The notes under the pieces were generated by a model. The model was given only the letters and a program-made list of their open reading frames with translations. It did no database searches and was not told the DNA's origin. From positions 2,170,001-2,234,000 of the forward strand of contig NZ_CP165646.1 in assembly GCF_041199995.1 (NCBI RefSeq): 64,000 bases of DNA, in the 5' to 3' direction. The position numbers and the translations under genes are program-made. Positions 9,498-19,544 of this stretch are shown piece by piece (the first letter of the stretch is position 1; every line of letters starts with the position of its first letter). The DNA is from Leptotrichia sp. HSP-342. Its GTDB lineage: Bacteria; Fusobacteriota; Fusobacteriia; Fusobacteriales; Leptotrichiaceae.

Positions 9498-10990
9498 TTA
9501 AATTTCCATTTTTTCGTATTTTTTTAAATAATCCTTCAATTCTTCTAAAATATCATTCCCCATTCCTTCTTTTTCTGTTTCTATGTTAATGCACAAAAGC
9601 GGTTCATGTAGCGACACTCTGATTAAAAACCAGCTTTTTTGACCCACATTTACTCTTACACCTTCATAGTTAGGACTTTCTAGGCTCCAATCTTCTTTTT
9701 TTTCAGCATATTCTCTAAAGTTTTCCACAATTTTTTCTCCACAAGCCCGAAAATCTTTATCTTTTATAGGAATTCTTATTTCTATTTCCTCAACAGGCTC
9801 AGGCAGCTTATTCAAAACATCTGTAAATTCAACCCCTTTTTCCCTGCTCTCTACAAGCTGAATCAAAAGCCTTGCAGCCATGTATGCTCCATCATCAAGA
9901 AAATAATTTTCTTTAAATGCGGCATGTCCTGACGTTTCTATAGCAAGAGGAGAATACTTTCCTTCATTATTCAGTCTTATAGATTCGTTTATTACGTTCT
10001 TGTATCCTCGCTGGAATCTGTGGTGAATCCCGCCACGGTTTTCTATAAATTCTTTTAGCCCTGCCGATGTAATCGAATCTGTTACAATTGTCCCGCCAGA
10101 ATGTTCTTTTAACAATATTTCACTAAGCAATGCGATAAGGTTATTTCTGTTAATTTCACGTCCATTCTTATCTATAAAAGCGCTTCTATCTCCATCTGCA
10201 TCAAATATTATTCCAAAATCTGCATTATTATCAAGAACTGCTTTTTTTATTGATTCTATCGCTTCTTTTTCTTCAGGATTCGGAATATGATTTGGAAAGT
10301 TACCATCAGGATTTAAAAATTGGCTTCCAGCAGTATCTCCACCTAGAACTTCTATTACCTTTTCAGCAAAAAATCCCGCAGCTCCATTTCCTGCATCTAT
10401 CACTATCCGTAGGTTTTTTAGAGGCTTGTCCCCTTTCCCAATTTTATTTTTTATTAGTTCGCATATATATGAAGCATAGTCATCTGCTAGATTTTTTACA
10501 ATTTCTAAACCTTTTTCTTCTTTAATCAAATTTTCTTCTTGTTTTTCAGCCATTTCTAGAAATTCATTGACATCACTTTTTTGAAGCCCCCATTTTTCGT
10601 AAAAAATTTAATTCCGTTGTAGCAGCTCGGTAAATGGCTGGCAGTTATCATCATTGCGCCATCAGCTTTATAATCCTCAAATATTGTAGTCATAAATAGT
10701 GATGGTGTTATTGACATTCCGCAATCATATACATCAATTCCCATTTCCATCAAAGTTTTTCTTATAATTTCTGAAAATTTAGGTCCTGTATGCCTTGCAT
10801 CGTGCCCAACTGCCACTTTAATCTTCCTGTTTTCACTCTTTGCTATTTCATCACATTTTTCAGTTATCCAAAGCCCAAATCCTTTTGCTATGAACTCAAC
10901 TTTCTTTTCAGATAAATTAATGTCCTTATCCTCGTATTTTGAAACTATTCCCCGAATATCAGTCCCGCTTACCATATTTTTTAAATCCAT
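9498..10990 (-). pseudogene. Phosphomannomutase/phosphoglucomutase, frameshifted in an A-run
   Basis: An alpha-D-phosphohexomutase split over two frames. The N-terminal part (start ATG at 10990 after AGAGAGG) carries the phosphoserine loop TASHLPSCYNG. The C-terminal part has the metal loop DADGDRSAF, the sugar loop ETSGHAAFKENYFLDDGAY and the phosphate-binding region RVSLHEPLLCINIE. The break is at six A (10577-10582 on the plus strand). One more A, or a -1 ribosomal shift there, joins FTKNGGFKK to SDVNEFLEMAEK and gives one continuous protein of the expected ~500 residues. The N-terminal fragment alone ends 15 codons after the serine loop. It is next to split transketolase genes, and the loss could also be a base-calling error in the homopolymer. 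Confidence 0.8.
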
Positions 10991-11013
10991 AAAAATACCT
11001 CTCTTTTTAAGTA

Positions 11014-11055
11014 AAGCCATACCTATTCTCCTCATTTTGAAAATTGGTATGGCTT
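11014..11055. repeat. Perfect 10-bp inverted repeat in the phosphohexomutase leader
   Basis: AAGCCATACC (11014-11023) and GGTATGGCTT (11046-11055) flank 22 bases. The hairpin sits between the transketolase stop and the mutase start and has only a weak T run on either strand. It may act as an attenuator, a processing site or a weak terminator. Confidence 0.5.
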
Positions 11056-11079
11056 TTCTATTATTGTTCACTTAATTTA

Positions 11080-12008
11080 CTATTTTAAATTATTCAGCAC
11101 TGTTTGTGCAATATCCTTCGCTCTAAGCCCATAATTCGTAAGCATAGTCTCCCCATCTGCACTTTGTCCAAAAACATCCTGTATTCCATGTTTTACAACT
11201 TTTGTCGGATGAACTTCTGATAAATATTCTGAAACTGCACTTCCAAGTCCCCCAATTACAGAATGTTCTTCACTTGTTACAATAAATTTACATTCTTTTG
11301 CCGCTTTTAGAACTGTTTCTGTGTCTAACGGCTTTATCGTAGAAACATTTACCACTCTTGCTTTTACTCCTTTTTCTTCTAGTAATTTTGCTGCTTCAAG
11401 AGCTTCTGATACCATAAGACCAGTTGCTAATATTGCTACATCATTTCCTTCTCTCAAAGTTGCAGCTTTCCCTATTTCAAATTTATAGTTTTCATCAAAT
11501 AATACTGGTATATTCAGTCTTCCAAGTCTTACATATACAGGCCCTTCATATTCAGCCACTGCAAAGACCATTTTTTCTGTTTCTACTGCATCTGCTGGCG
11601 ATAGCACTACCATTCCTGGAATTGCACGCATTAATGCCACATCCTCAACTGACTGGTGCGAACCTCCATCTTCTCCTAACGAAACTCCTGCGTGAGTTGG
11701 ACAAATTTTAACATTCAATTGTGGATATGCCACCGAGTTTCTAATCTGATCAAAAGCACGTCCCGCCGCAAAATGTGCAAAAGTTGAGGCAAACGGTATT
11801 TTCCCAGTCGTTGCAATACCTGCAGCTGTTCCAATCATATCAGCTTCTGCAATCCCAACATTTATATGTCTTTCTGGAAACTCTTTTTTAAAATATGCGG
11901 TCATTGTTGATTTTGACAAGTCTGCTTCCAGTACCACCACATCTTTATTTACTTTTCCCAATTTAACTAACGCTTCTCCATAAGCTACTCTAGTTGATTT
12001 TTTTCCAT
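11080..12008 (-). CDS. Transketolase, C-terminal subunit, frameshift near the start
   Basis: Pyrimidine-binding and C-terminal domains of a split transketolase. It has GIAEADMIGTAAG with the catalytic Glu, and HAGVSLGEDGGSHQSVEDVA. The open frame begins only at a TTG (11961, MGKVNKDVVVLEADLS), but homologous-looking coding continues upstream (KKSTRVAYGEALVKL) without a start codon. The ATGs with a good ribosome site (AGGAG, ATG at 12014 or 12008) are one frame off. Adding one base to the A-run at 11998-12004 would restore MEKKSTRVAYGEAL. So this is either a homopolymer frameshift or a sequencing error. The 293-residue TTG form lacks about 16 residues and might still fold. Confidence 0.8.
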
Positions 12009-12153
12009 TCTCATATTCTCCTATTTTTTATTTCATTATTTTTAAAAACTTTCTCATACTATTCCACAAGCCAGGGTTAGTGCATAGCACTTTCGCCATT
12101 CTCTTTAATACACCATTATTTAAATATGTTAAAATAACTATTATTGCGAAATG

Positions 12154-12179
12154 AAGGGAAATGGCGTTTGATTTCCCTT
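12154..12179 (-). repeat. Perfect 9-bp hairpin between the two transketolase genes
   Basis: AAGGGAAAT pairs with ATTTCCCTT around an 8-base loop, eight bases after the tktA-type stop. No T run follows, so a role in mRNA stability or processing between the subunit genes is more likely than termination. Confidence 0.5.
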
Positions 12180-12186
12180 GCTATTA

Positions 12187-13005
12187 TTAACTCAATTCTT
12201 CCATTGCCTTCTTATATTCTTCATCATTTGGAGCAGCTCCGTGGAATCCAGCGTTATTTTCCATAAATGAAACACCTTTTTCTTTTACAGTGTTTGCAAC
12301 TATTACTGTCGGCTGTCCTTTAACTGTTCTTGCTGTGTCAAAAGCATTTATGATTTCTTCATAATTGTGTCCGTCAATCTCGATTACATTCCATTTGAAT
12401 GCCTTGAATTTTTCCCCAATCGGAGCGACATCCATTACATTCGAAACTTTTCCATCAATCTGTAAATTATTATAGTCAACTATCGCAACTAAATTGTCAA
12501 GCTTGTAATGTGCAGCTGTCATAGCCGCTTCCCAAACTTGCCCTTCCTGTAATTCTCCATCTCCTAAGATTGTATAAACTCTGTAGTCATTATTGTAAAT
12601 TTTTGCACTCAAAGCCATTCCATTTGCTGTAGACAGTCCTTGCCCAAGTGAACCTGTTGACATTTCAACTCCAGCCAGTTTTTTCATGTCAGGATGCCCT
12701 TGAAGCAGAGAGTGCCATTTTCTAAGTGTTGGAATAAGATTTTTCCCTTCATATCCTAAAAATCCTTTTTCTATCAAAGCCGCATACAGTGCAGGAGCAG
12801 CATGACCTTTACTAAGAACTAATCTGTCTCTGTTTTCCATTTTTGGATTTTCTGGGTCGATGTTCATTTCCTTCCAGTAAAGCACAGCCAGAATATCAGC
12901 AATCGAAAGTGATCCTCCCGGATGTCCTGATTTTGCCCTGTAAATCATTTCAATAATATCTTTTCTAAGTTCTTTTGAAATTTTTTGAATTTCCTCAATT
13001 TTCAT
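12187..13005 (-). CDS. Transketolase, N-terminal (thiamine diphosphate-binding) subunit
   Basis: 272 residues, the normal size for the N-terminal half of a split transketolase. Key features are SGHPGGSLS near residue 27, LSKGHAAPALYAAL, GSLGQGLSTANGMA, and the ThDP/Mg motif GDGELQEGQ followed about 25 residues later by NN in VDYNNLQIDG. With the downstream C-terminal subunit it would exchange two-carbon units between xylulose-5-phosphate and aldose phosphates. The position next to the ascorbate operon, whose end product is D-xylulose-5-phosphate, fits. ATG follows AGGAGG at six-base spacing. Confidence 0.93.
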   Translation of the reverse strand: MKIEEIQKISKELRKDIIEMIYRAKSGHPGGSLSIADILAVLYWKEMNIDPENPKMENRDRLVLSKGHAAPALYAALIEKGFLGYEGKNLIPTLRKWHSLLQGHPDMKKLAGVEMSTGSLGQGLSTANGMALSAKIYNNDYRVYTILGDGELQEGQVWEAAMTAAHYKLDNLVAIVDYNNLQIDGKVSNVMDVAPIGEKFKAFKWNVIEIDGHNYEEIINAFDTARTVKGQPTVIVANTVKEKGVSFMENNAGFHGAAPNDEEYKKAMEELS

Positions 13006-13037
13006 AAAAAGCCTCCTATAAATTAATGTTTTTATAT

Positions 13038-13147
13038 TATACTCAAACCTATTTAAAATTAAACTACTAAAAATTATATTGATTTAGGGTTTGAGTAAAA
13101 TAGTCATAGCCTTTTGAGTTTAGTTTTAAAGCAGTTTTACTATATAG
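13038..13147. repeat. Dispersed repeat family B, copy 1
   Basis: A roughly 110-bp unit starting TATACTCAAACC and ending near GTTTTACTATATAG, closely similar to 40877-40983 and, inverted, 20195-20302; 16053-16097 is a short relative. Its core is the inverted repeat ACTCAAACC / GGTTTGAGT. Here the unit supplies the TATAAT just upstream of the transketolase gene. Confidence 0.65.
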
Positions 13148-13200
13148 TCAATTCACTTAAAAATTAGGATAAAAATTAGTTATTTTTATCAATTCCATAT

Positions 13201-13237
13201 AAAAAGGGAGCAACCACCTAAAATGTGAAACTCCCTT
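13201..13237 (-). terminator. Terminator of the XRE regulator gene
   Basis: On the minus strand AAGGGAG pairs with CTCCCTT and five T follow. It separates the ula cluster/regulator transcript from the transketolase genes. Confidence 0.7.
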
Positions 13238-13258
13238 CATTTTTACAAAAAGCGGTAA

Positions 13259-13666
13259 CTATTTTTTATTTAGCAGTTCTATATACTGCTTGACCAGCTC
13301 TATTTTTTCTGAATTCATATCCATTAGATTCCTAACTATTTCTCCGATATTTATATCTGAAAATTCCTCTATTATCTCATTAGTAAGCTCCTTTTTCAAA
13401 TCTGACATATCCTTATCTGTGTATCCTATTATTTTAAACAGTTTCAGATGATCTATCTTTAATATTTTAGCAATTTTTTTAAGTAGAAGAGGATTTGTCA
13501 TATTATGCTTGCCTGATTCCAGATTAGATAAATAAGCTGGACTGATTTTTAGCATTTCTGCCATTTCTCTTAGTCCTATATTTTTTTGTAGTCTTTTATT
13601 TTTTATATAATACCCTAATGCTTCCACAAGATTAGAGTTAGTTTTTATACTGTCATTTTCAGCCAT
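13259..13666 (-). CDS. XRE-family transcriptional regulator
   Basis: 135 residues. Residues about 12-72 form a Cro/CI helix-turn-helix (GLREMAEMLKISPAYLSNLE is the helix-turn-helix proper), followed by a helical region up to YIELLNKK that could mediate dimerisation. It lies 103 bp behind ulaF and is followed by a strong terminator, so it probably ends the ula transcript or has its own promoter in that gap. A role as regulator of ascorbate or transketolase genes is inferred from position only; the enterobacterial UlaR is of the unrelated DeoR family. Confidence 0.88.
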   Translation of the reverse strand: MAENDSIKTNSNLVEALGYYIKNKRLQKNIGLREMAEMLKISPAYLSNLESGKHNMTNPLLLKKIAKILKIDHLKLFKIIGYTDKDMSDLKKELTNEIIEEFSDINIGEIVRNLMDMNSEKIELVKQYIELLNKK

Positions 13667-13769
13667 TTTTTCACCTTATCAATTTATTCATATAGAAATA
13701 TAATATCATAATTTTATGATTTTGTGAACTGCTGAAACTTTTTACTACACAACAAATGCGGTCTATAAA

Positions 13770-14471
13770 TTATTTTTTCTTTTGTCCATAATAAGCATTA
13801 GCTCCATGTTTTCTCAAGAAATGCTTATCTAGTAACTCCTGTTGCATTGGCTTTATATCTTTGTTTACCATTTCAGTAAACATTGCCATTTTTGCCACTT
13901 CCTCCAGTACAACAGAATTATAAACAGCTTCATCAGGATTTTTTCCCCATGTAAAAGGTCCGTGACTATTTACAAGAACTCCTGGAATATATTGTGGATT
14001 TAGATTTCTTTTTTCAAAAGTTTCTATAATTACCGTTCCTGTTTCTTTTTCATATTCTCCTGTGATTTCCTCTTTTGTCATTTTTCTTGTACAAGGTATT
14101 GAGCCATAGAAATAATCAGCATTTGTTGTCCCGTATGCTGGAATATCCCTTCCGCTTTGAGCCCAAATTGTAGCATTTGTTGAATGAGTATGAACTATTC
14201 CTCCTATTGAAGGAAACTTTTTATAAAGCTCAATATGTGTAGGAGTATCTGATGAAGGATTTAAATCACCTTCTACAACATTTCCATCTAAATCAACTAC
14301 TACCATATCATCTACTTTCATTGTTTCATAATCCACACCGCTAGGTTTTATAACAATCAGATTTTTTTCTCTGTCAATTCCGCTCACATTTCCCCAAGTA
14401 AACAATACTAGCCCTTTTTTTGGCAATTCTAAATTTGCCTTAAATACTTGCTCCTTTAATTTTTCCAGCAT
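13770..14471 (-). CDS. ulaF: L-ribulose-5-phosphate 4-epimerase
   Basis: Class II aldolase/epimerase that converts L-ribulose-5-phosphate to D-xylulose-5-phosphate, the last step of anaerobic ascorbate breakdown. 233 residues; zinc ligands are in IVHTHSTNA (two His) and [10 protein letters not shown] (third His), and SGVDYE and SSDTPTH are substrate-loop segments. Its ATG overlaps the ulaE stop as TAATG, indicating translational coupling. AraD of the arabinose pathway is the same family; the ula context decides the name. Confidence 0.92.
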   Translation of the reverse strand: MLEKLKEQVFKANLELPKKGLVLFTWGNVSGIDREKNLIVIKPSGVDYETMKVDDMVVVDLDGNVVEGDLNPSSDTPTHIELYKKFPSIGGIVHTHSTNATIWAQSGRDIPAYGTTNADYFYGSIPCTRKMTKEEITGEYEKETGTVIIETFEKRNLNPQYIPGVLVNSHGPFTWGKNPDEAVYNSVVLEEVAKMAMFTEMVNKDIKPMQQELLDKHFLRKHGANAYYGQKKK

Positions 14472-15346
14472 TAGATAAATCCACCTTCCTTCATTTTATC
14501 CAGCATCCATTGCTTTGCCTTTTTTACTTCCTCAATTGGATTATCTGATTTTTCAGTCCACATTTCTATTAAAAAAGGTCCTTTATAATTTAATTCTTTT
14601 AATTTTTTAAATACTTTTGGAAAATCTACACATCCTTCTCCAAAAGGAACTTCCTTAAATTTCCCTTCAAAAGTATCAGTTACTGCTAAAGTATCCTTTA
14701 AATGAATTCCTGTTATTTCTCCATTTTTTATTCCAAGTTCCAATTCCTTTAACGTGTCATTTTCAGGCCATGCTGTCAGATTTCCCACATCTGGATAAAC
14801 CTTTAGCCATGGAGATTTAATTATATCCGCATATTCCATATATTTTGTAATGGAATTGATAAATGGGTGATCCATAATTTCTATTGATAGTGTTACGTTG
14901 TACGAAGATGCCCATTCTACTGCCTTTTTCAAATTTTCAGTAAAATATTTTTTAGTCTGCTCATTTCCTTTTTCATAATAAACATCATATCCAGCCATTT
15001 GAATCGTTCTAATTCCCATTTTATCTGCAAAAATTATTGCTTTTTGCATTAGTTCCATAGCCTTTTCCCTAGTTTTTTCATCCATGCTTCCCATAGGAAA
15101 TCTTCTATGTCCGCTAAAGCACATTGACGGTATTCTAACTCCATTATCTATTAATGCCTTATGAATTTTGTTTATTTCATCATCGGACCAATCCAGTCTT
15201 GCAAGCCTTTCATCAGTTTCATCTATAGAAATTTCCACAAAATCATATCCGCATTCTTTAACAAGTTTTATTCTCTCAACCCAGTCAATATCTTTAGGAA
15301 GAGCCTTTTCATATATTCCTAAATTTAATTTATTAAGATTCTTCAT
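14471..15346 (-). CDS. ulaE: L-xylulose-5-phosphate 3-epimerase
   Basis: TIM-barrel sugar-phosphate epimerase of the UlaE/SgbU family. 291 residues, standard length. It converts L-xylulose-5-phosphate to L-ribulose-5-phosphate. Family segments are [32 protein letters not shown], the metal-site [15 protein letters not shown] and FLIEMW. It lies 9 bp after ulaD and overlaps ulaF by one base, so it is an internal operon gene. Confidence 0.94.
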   Translation of the reverse strand: MKNLNKLNLGIYEKALPKDIDWVERIKLVKECGYDFVEISIDETDERLARLDWSDDEINKIHKALIDNGVRIPSMCFSGHRRFPMGSMDEKTREKAMELMQKAIIFADKMGIRTIQMAGYDVYYEKGNEQTKKYFTENLKKAVEWASSYNVTLSIEIMDHPFINSITKYMEYADIIKSPWLKVYPDVGNLTAWPENDTLKELELGIKNGEITGIHLKDTLAVTDTFEGKFKEVPFGEGCVDFPKVFKKLKELNYKGPFLIEMWTEKSDNPIEEVKKAKQWMLDKMKEGGFI

Positions 15347-15355
15347 ATTATTCCT

Positions 15356-16015
15356 CTATTTCCAATATTTATCGATTTCTGTTTTAAATGCTCTGGCAGC
15401 TGCCGCAGGATCTTCTGCTTCAGTAATTCCACGCCCTGCAATAAATGTAAACACATCTACACCTTCAAATAATTTTAGTGTATCAGTATTAAGTCCACCT
15501 GTTACAGAAACTTTAAATCCCATTTCAATTAATTTTTTGACTTTATTCAAGTCCTTTTCTCCCCAAGTTTCTCCAGCCAGCAAGGCATCCCTGCTTTGAT
15601 GGTAAATAGCCTGATTAATTCCTGCATCTAACCAAAGCTGAGCTTGTTCGTAAGTCCAGTCGCCATACAGTTCCACTTGAATTTCACCACGTTCTCCACG
15701 CTCTTCCTTTATAGCTTTTAAAGCTGCTTTCATTGTAGGAATTGTTGCAGAACAGATACATGTCATCCAGTCTGCTCCACGAACTGCATTATTTTTAGCA
15801 ACTGTTCCCCCTGCGTCTGCACATTTTGTATCTGCCACTATTATTTTATCAGGAAATAAATTTCTCAAAACTTCAACTAGTTCACTTCCAACTTGCAACA
15901 GACAAACTGTTCCAGCCTCTATAACATCAACTTCTTCCCCAACTGATACTGCTGCTTTTATCGCACCTTTCAAATCCGAATGATCAAGTGCAACTTGTAA
16001 TAATGGTTTTGCCAT
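15356..16015 (-). CDS. ulaD: 3-keto-L-gulonate-6-phosphate decarboxylase
   Basis: OMP-decarboxylase-superfamily barrel that decarboxylates 3-keto-L-gulonate-6-phosphate to L-xylulose-5-phosphate. Signature residues lie in LQVALDHSDL, IEAGTVCLL, the catalytic ADTKCADAG and the phosphate-binding TGGLNTDT and FIAGRGITEAEDP. I start at the ATG at 16015 (MAKPLLQVAL), seven bases after GGAGG; an adjacent GTG adds one residue. About 105 bp, including a repeat hairpin, separates it from ulaC. Confidence 0.95.
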   Translation of the reverse strand: MAKPLLQVALDHSDLKGAIKAAVSVGEEVDVIEAGTVCLLQVGSELVEVLRNLFPDKIIVADTKCADAGGTVAKNNAVRGADWMTCICSATIPTMKAALKAIKEERGERGEIQVELYGDWTYEQAQLWLDAGINQAIYHQSRDALLAGETWGEKDLNKVKKLIEMGFKVSVTGGLNTDTLKLFEGVDVFTFIAGRGITEAEDPAAAARAFKTEIDKYWK

Positions 16016-16052
16016 CACTCTTCCTCCATTTCATATTTATGCATTTTTTAAA

Positions 16053-16097
16053 ATATACTCAAACTCTTTAAAAAATTATTTAAGAAAGAGTTTGAGC
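16053..16097. repeat. Short relative of repeat family B with a 12-bp perfect hairpin
   Basis: CTCAAACTCTTT pairs perfectly with AAAGAGTTTGAG. It shares the ATACTCAAAC / GTTTGAG core with the longer copies. It lies between ulaC and ulaD, where it could adjust the relative expression of transport and catabolic genes. Confidence 0.5.
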
Positions 16098-16119
16098 AAT
16101 TTAAAGTGGTTTTTATATT

Positions 16120-16569
16120 TTATGCTTTTTCTTCTATCAAGTTATAAATATCTTCTGATGTTTTAGCCTCTCTTATTTTTTCAAAAACATCTTCATCATC
16201 AAAAAGCATTACAATTTGAGGTATTGCTTCTCCTGCATGAACTTCATCATTTTCAGCCGCCAGTCCAATTAATATGTCCACTTCCTGTCCGTCTGGAAAT
16301 GATACTGGCTTTTTCAACGTAACAAGACTGAAAGAATTTTTATTAACTCCCATTTCAGGACGTTCATGTGGCATTGCCAATCCTGGAGCCAAAATGTAGA
16401 AAGGACCTAACTCCTTTGTTCTTTTTATTATATTTTCTATGTATTTTTCCTCTATCGAATTGCTTTCCAAAAGAGGTTTCATACACACTTTTATTGCTTC
16501 TTCCCAATTATTTGCCTCCTGCTGTAACACAACAGAATTATTTTCTTTCAAAGAATCCAGCAAATTCAT
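16120..16569 (-). CDS. ulaC: Ascorbate-type PTS component IIA
   Basis: Phosphocarrier IIA of the mannitol/fructose-like type. It accepts phosphate from HPr on the His in GLAMPHERPEMG and passes it to IIB. 149 residues from the ATG at 16569, which has AAGGAG at eight-base spacing; a longer TTG-initiated frame overlaps the ribosome site and is rejected. With ulaB 28 bp upstream and ulaA, it makes a complete ascorbate PTS. Confidence 0.92.
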   Translation of the reverse strand: MNLLDSLKENNSVVLQQEANNWEEAIKVCMKPLLESNSIEEKYIENIIKRTKELGPFYILAPGLAMPHERPEMGVNKNSFSLVTLKKPVSFPDGQEVDILIGLAAENDEVHAGEAIPQIVMLFDDEDVFEKIREAKTSEDIYNLIEEKA

Positions 16570-16597
16570 AAAAAAATCTCCTTCCAACTTTTATCTT

Positions 16598-16879
16598 TTA
16601 AGCTATTCCAGCTTCTGTCAATTTACTTTCAAGCTCTTTTTCATCAAGTAAATTTAAAAGTCCAACTATTTTTGTATTTGGTCCACCTTTTAATTCAGGC
16701 GCAATATGAGTTGAAGCAATAACTAAGTCATAATTTGAAAGTCCTGATTTAGCTTCTCCTAGACTGCATGAATTTACATCTGCCTGTACTCCTAATTTTT
16801 GCAATACTTTTCCAACTTTTAACTTCATAATCATGCTTGTTCCCATTCCGCTTCCGCAAACTGCTAATACTTTAATCAT
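16598..16879 (-). CDS. ulaB: Ascorbate-type PTS component IIB
   Basis: 93-residue PTS lactose/ascorbate IIB domain. The phosphorylated Cys is in AVCGSGMGTSM (residue 8), within the usual P-loop-like segment. It transfers phosphate from UlaC to ascorbate during transport by UlaA. The ATG lies 38 bp behind ulaA. Confidence 0.95.
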   Translation of the reverse strand: MIKVLAVCGSGMGTSMIMKLKVGKVLQKLGVQADVNSCSLGEAKSGLSNYDLVIASTHIAPELKGGPNTKIVGLLNLLDEKELESKLTEAGIA

Positions 16880-16917
16880 TTATGATCACTTCTTTCTTTA
16901 TTTTTTTATTAAAATTC

Positions 16918-18375
16918 TTAATTTTCTTCCAAATCTACAGTTCCTTCATAATACTGCTCTTTATTTTTAGATTTAGCATATTGAATTTGAGGAATTATTA
17001 GCATTGTAACAATTACTAGCACGTATCCTATTATTCCTAAATATTTCATTATAAATCCTTGTCCAAGCCACAGCGTGCTTTGATCTATATTTCCATGCCA
17101 TCCTCCAAAATCAGATAATCCAAACAATATTACTGCCGCCGCTCCTAAGAATACTTGGAATACTCCTGATAATGCTGATAAAATAAATGCCGCCCTTGCA
17201 CCGCCACGTTTATCTGCAAATACTGCGATTGTCGCATTGTCAAAGAATACTGGAACGAATCCTGTTATAATAAATATTGGAGATTTAAATATCAGTAACA
17301 GCGCTATTGAAATAAATTGAGCTACTGTTCCTACTAAAAATCCAAACAATACTGCACTTGGCGATCCAAATCCGTATGTTGCCGCACAGTCAACCGCTGG
17401 GAATGATCCTGGTAAAATTTTATTTGAGATTCCCTGGAATGACACTGTAAGTTCTGACACGAACATTCTAACACCTGTTTTCAATATTGTTAAATAAACT
17501 GCAAATGACAATGTTGTCGATATGACGTAAGTTCCGAACCACAGTTTTTTAGGATCGTATGCGCTTACTATATCTCCACCTTTTATAGATGTAAAATGGT
17601 TAGGTCCTAAAACTAGCATTATTCCGCCAAAGAATATCATCATTATTAACCCTGTTGAAATAATATCGTCATGCAGCATTGAAAGCCAATTTGGCAATTT
17701 CAGATCATCTAAACGTTTTTTAGGATTTCCCAATTTTGGCGCCAATTTATCAGCTACCCATACTGCGAACATTTGCTGATGCCCTATCGCAAATCCTGCA
17801 TTTTCAGTCAATCTTTGAGTAGGCTCTACTGACAAGTTAGATCCTACAGCCCAGTAAATTCCAACAAATATACCGATTAACACTACTCCCGTAACATTTC
17901 TGAACTGCGGGAATAAAAAGAATAACATCCAAGTAGCTGTTTGTGCTTGCTGCTGCATAATATGCCCTGTTATGAACAATGTTCTAATTTTAGTTATTTT
18001 TCTAAATAATACCAGTAATATATTTAAAATAAATCCTATTAATAAAGCTGTCATAACCGAAGCTGTTGTCTGCCCTATTGTTTTTAGCGCAGCTTCCACT
18101 GCCTGTAACCCAAAATATGGATCAATAACCGCCGCTTTTAGCTGGAATTCTTTTCCCAGTGCTTCCAGTATAGGTCTAAAAGTTACAACTAGCCCTTTAG
18201 CCCCTACATTTAATATCATATATCCAACTGTCGCTTTAATAAATCCTCCGACTGCTTCATAGATTTTTTTCCCCATGAACAAGTATCCGAAGAAAACTAA
18301 CAAACCTACAAAAAACTCAGGCTTTGTCAAAATATTTTGTGCAAACCACTTTCCAATTAACATTAAGAACTCCAT
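16918..18375 (-). CDS. ulaA: Ascorbate-specific PTS membrane permease IIC
   Basis: 485-residue integral membrane protein of the SgaT/UlaA family (about 11 membrane segments). It imports L-ascorbate and phosphorylates it to L-ascorbate-6-phosphate with UlaB and UlaC. Family segments include KPEFFVGLLVFFGYLFMGK, GYMILNVGAKGL, HIMQQQAQTATWM, PGSFPAVDCAATYGFGSP and GFVPVFFDNATIAVFADKRG. The start ATG follows AAGGAG. It is the second gene of the operon, 76 bp after ulaG. Confidence 0.95.
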   Translation of the reverse strand: MEFLMLIGKWFAQNILTKPEFFVGLLVFFGYLFMGKKIYEAVGGFIKATVGYMILNVGAKGLVVTFRPILEALGKEFQLKAAVIDPYFGLQAVEAALKTIGQTTASVMTALLIGFILNILLVLFRKITKIRTLFITGHIMQQQAQTATWMLFFLFPQFRNVTGVVLIGIFVGIYWAVGSNLSVEPTQRLTENAGFAIGHQQMFAVWVADKLAPKLGNPKKRLDDLKLPNWLSMLHDDIISTGLIMMIFFGGIMLVLGPNHFTSIKGGDIVSAYDPKKLWFGTYVISTTLSFAVYLTILKTGVRMFVSELTVSFQGISNKILPGSFPAVDCAATYGFGSPSAVLFGFLVGTVAQFISIALLLIFKSPIFIITGFVPVFFDNATIAVFADKRGGARAAFILSALSGVFQVFLGAAAVILFGLSDFGGWHGNIDQSTLWLGQGFIMKYLGIIGYVLVIVTMLIIPQIQYAKSKNKEQYYEGTVDLEEN

Positions 18376-18451
18376 GATTTTCTTCTCCTTCTAAACTGTA
18401 ATTTCTATATTTAAATATTAGTTTTTGTGTGATATGATTTTTATAGCATTA

Positions 18452-19513
18452 TTATAAGAATGATTTAAATGGCAAATCAGGTTCTATTGTAAATGCGTCT
18501 TCAAATCCTCTTCTGTACATATATTCCATATCATCTTTGTTATCAGGGAATACAAATTTCCCTCCAGGCTGCCATATATATGGTTTAAATTCATACTTCA
18601 TTCTATCTTTTCTATAATTCCACAATAATGTTATTTCTTTCGGATCTGCCATAAAGTTAGACCAAATATCATGATGAAGCGGTATAACAACTTGTGTTCT
18701 CAATTCTTCAGCTACTCTTAGCACATCTGAAGAAGTTAATTTATCTGTCATTCCTCTTGGATTATCTCCATATCCTACAAATGCCACGTCTACTTTATTT
18801 TCATTTCCATGTTTTACAAAATAGTTTGAATGGTGTGAATCTCCTGCATTGTAAATATTTCCACCTGTTGTTTCAACTAAATAGTTTACTGCCATTTCAT
18901 CCATATCAGGCGGTAAATTTCCTTTTAATGTTACATCTTCAGCAACTGTTAAAAGCATAGTTCTGTCAAATGATTCCAATGCTTTTATTTTTGCATCTTT
19001 TATTGTAATTTCATCTCCTGGTTTTACTTGTACCAGCCTATCTTCAGGCACTCCCCATTTTCTCCAAATTTCAATACATGTTTTTGGTCCTACGAATTTT
19101 GCTTCTGGACAATTTTTTACAACTGCCGCTGCAACATTTACATCTATATGATCACTATGTGAATGTGTTGCAAGCAATGCATCAAGACCTTCTATTGCAA
19201 AAGGATCTATAACACAAGGCGTAAGTCTTAAATTCGGCTGTAAAGCTACACATCCAACTGCTCTTTGATGTTGATGTTTAGGTTTCATTAATTTATTTTT
19301 TTGACTTCTTTTACCTGTTGCTACCCAGATGTCCATTGCAATATTCGCATTTCCTTCTGTTTTTATCCAAAGTCCCATGTTTCCAAGCCACCACATTGCT
19401 ACAGTTTTTGGTTTTACTACTGTTTCAGCTATTTCCTCATTTAACCAAGTTCCCCATTCAGGAAATGTCCCCAAAATCCAAGATTCTCTTGTGATTTCAT
19501 CTAATTTTGACAT
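18452..19513 (-). CDS. ulaG: L-ascorbate-6-phosphate lactonase
   Basis: Metallo-beta-lactamase-fold hydrolase that opens the ascorbate-6-phosphate lactone, the first cytosolic step of the pathway. The metal site [11 protein letters not shown] is at about residue 107, and GDSHHSNYF and [10 protein letters not shown] provide further ligands. I start at [12 protein letters not shown] (19513, AGGAGGG upstream), giving 353 residues as in known UlaG; the longer frame runs into the promoter. It is the first gene of the ula operon. Confidence 0.95.
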   Translation of the reverse strand: MSKLDEITRESWILGTFPEWGTWLNEEIAETVVKPKTVAMWWLGNMGLWIKTEGNANIAMDIWVATGKRSQKNKLMKPKHQHQRAVGCVALQPNLRLTPCVIDPFAIEGLDALLATHSHSDHIDVNVAAAVVKNCPEAKFVGPKTCIEIWRKWGVPEDRLVQVKPGDEITIKDAKIKALESFDRTMLLTVAEDVTLKGNLPPDMDEMAVNYLVETTGGNIYNAGDSHHSNYFVKHGNENKVDVAFVGYGDNPRGMTDKLTSSDVLRVAEELRTQVVIPLHHDIWSNFMADPKEITLLWNYRKDRMKYEFKPYIWQPGGKFVFPDNKDDMEYMYRRGFEDAFTIEPDLPFKSFL

Positions 19514-19544
19514 AATTGTCCCTCCTAAAAAAATGTTATTAAAT

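Noticed and set aside
15168..15599. 143-codon plus-strand ORF
   Set aside because: Spans the ulaD-ulaE junction antisense to two well-supported enzymes.
16053..16097. Simple terminator between ulaC and ulaD
   Set aside because: The 12-bp hairpin is not followed by a T run in the direction of transcription and is related to repeat family B.
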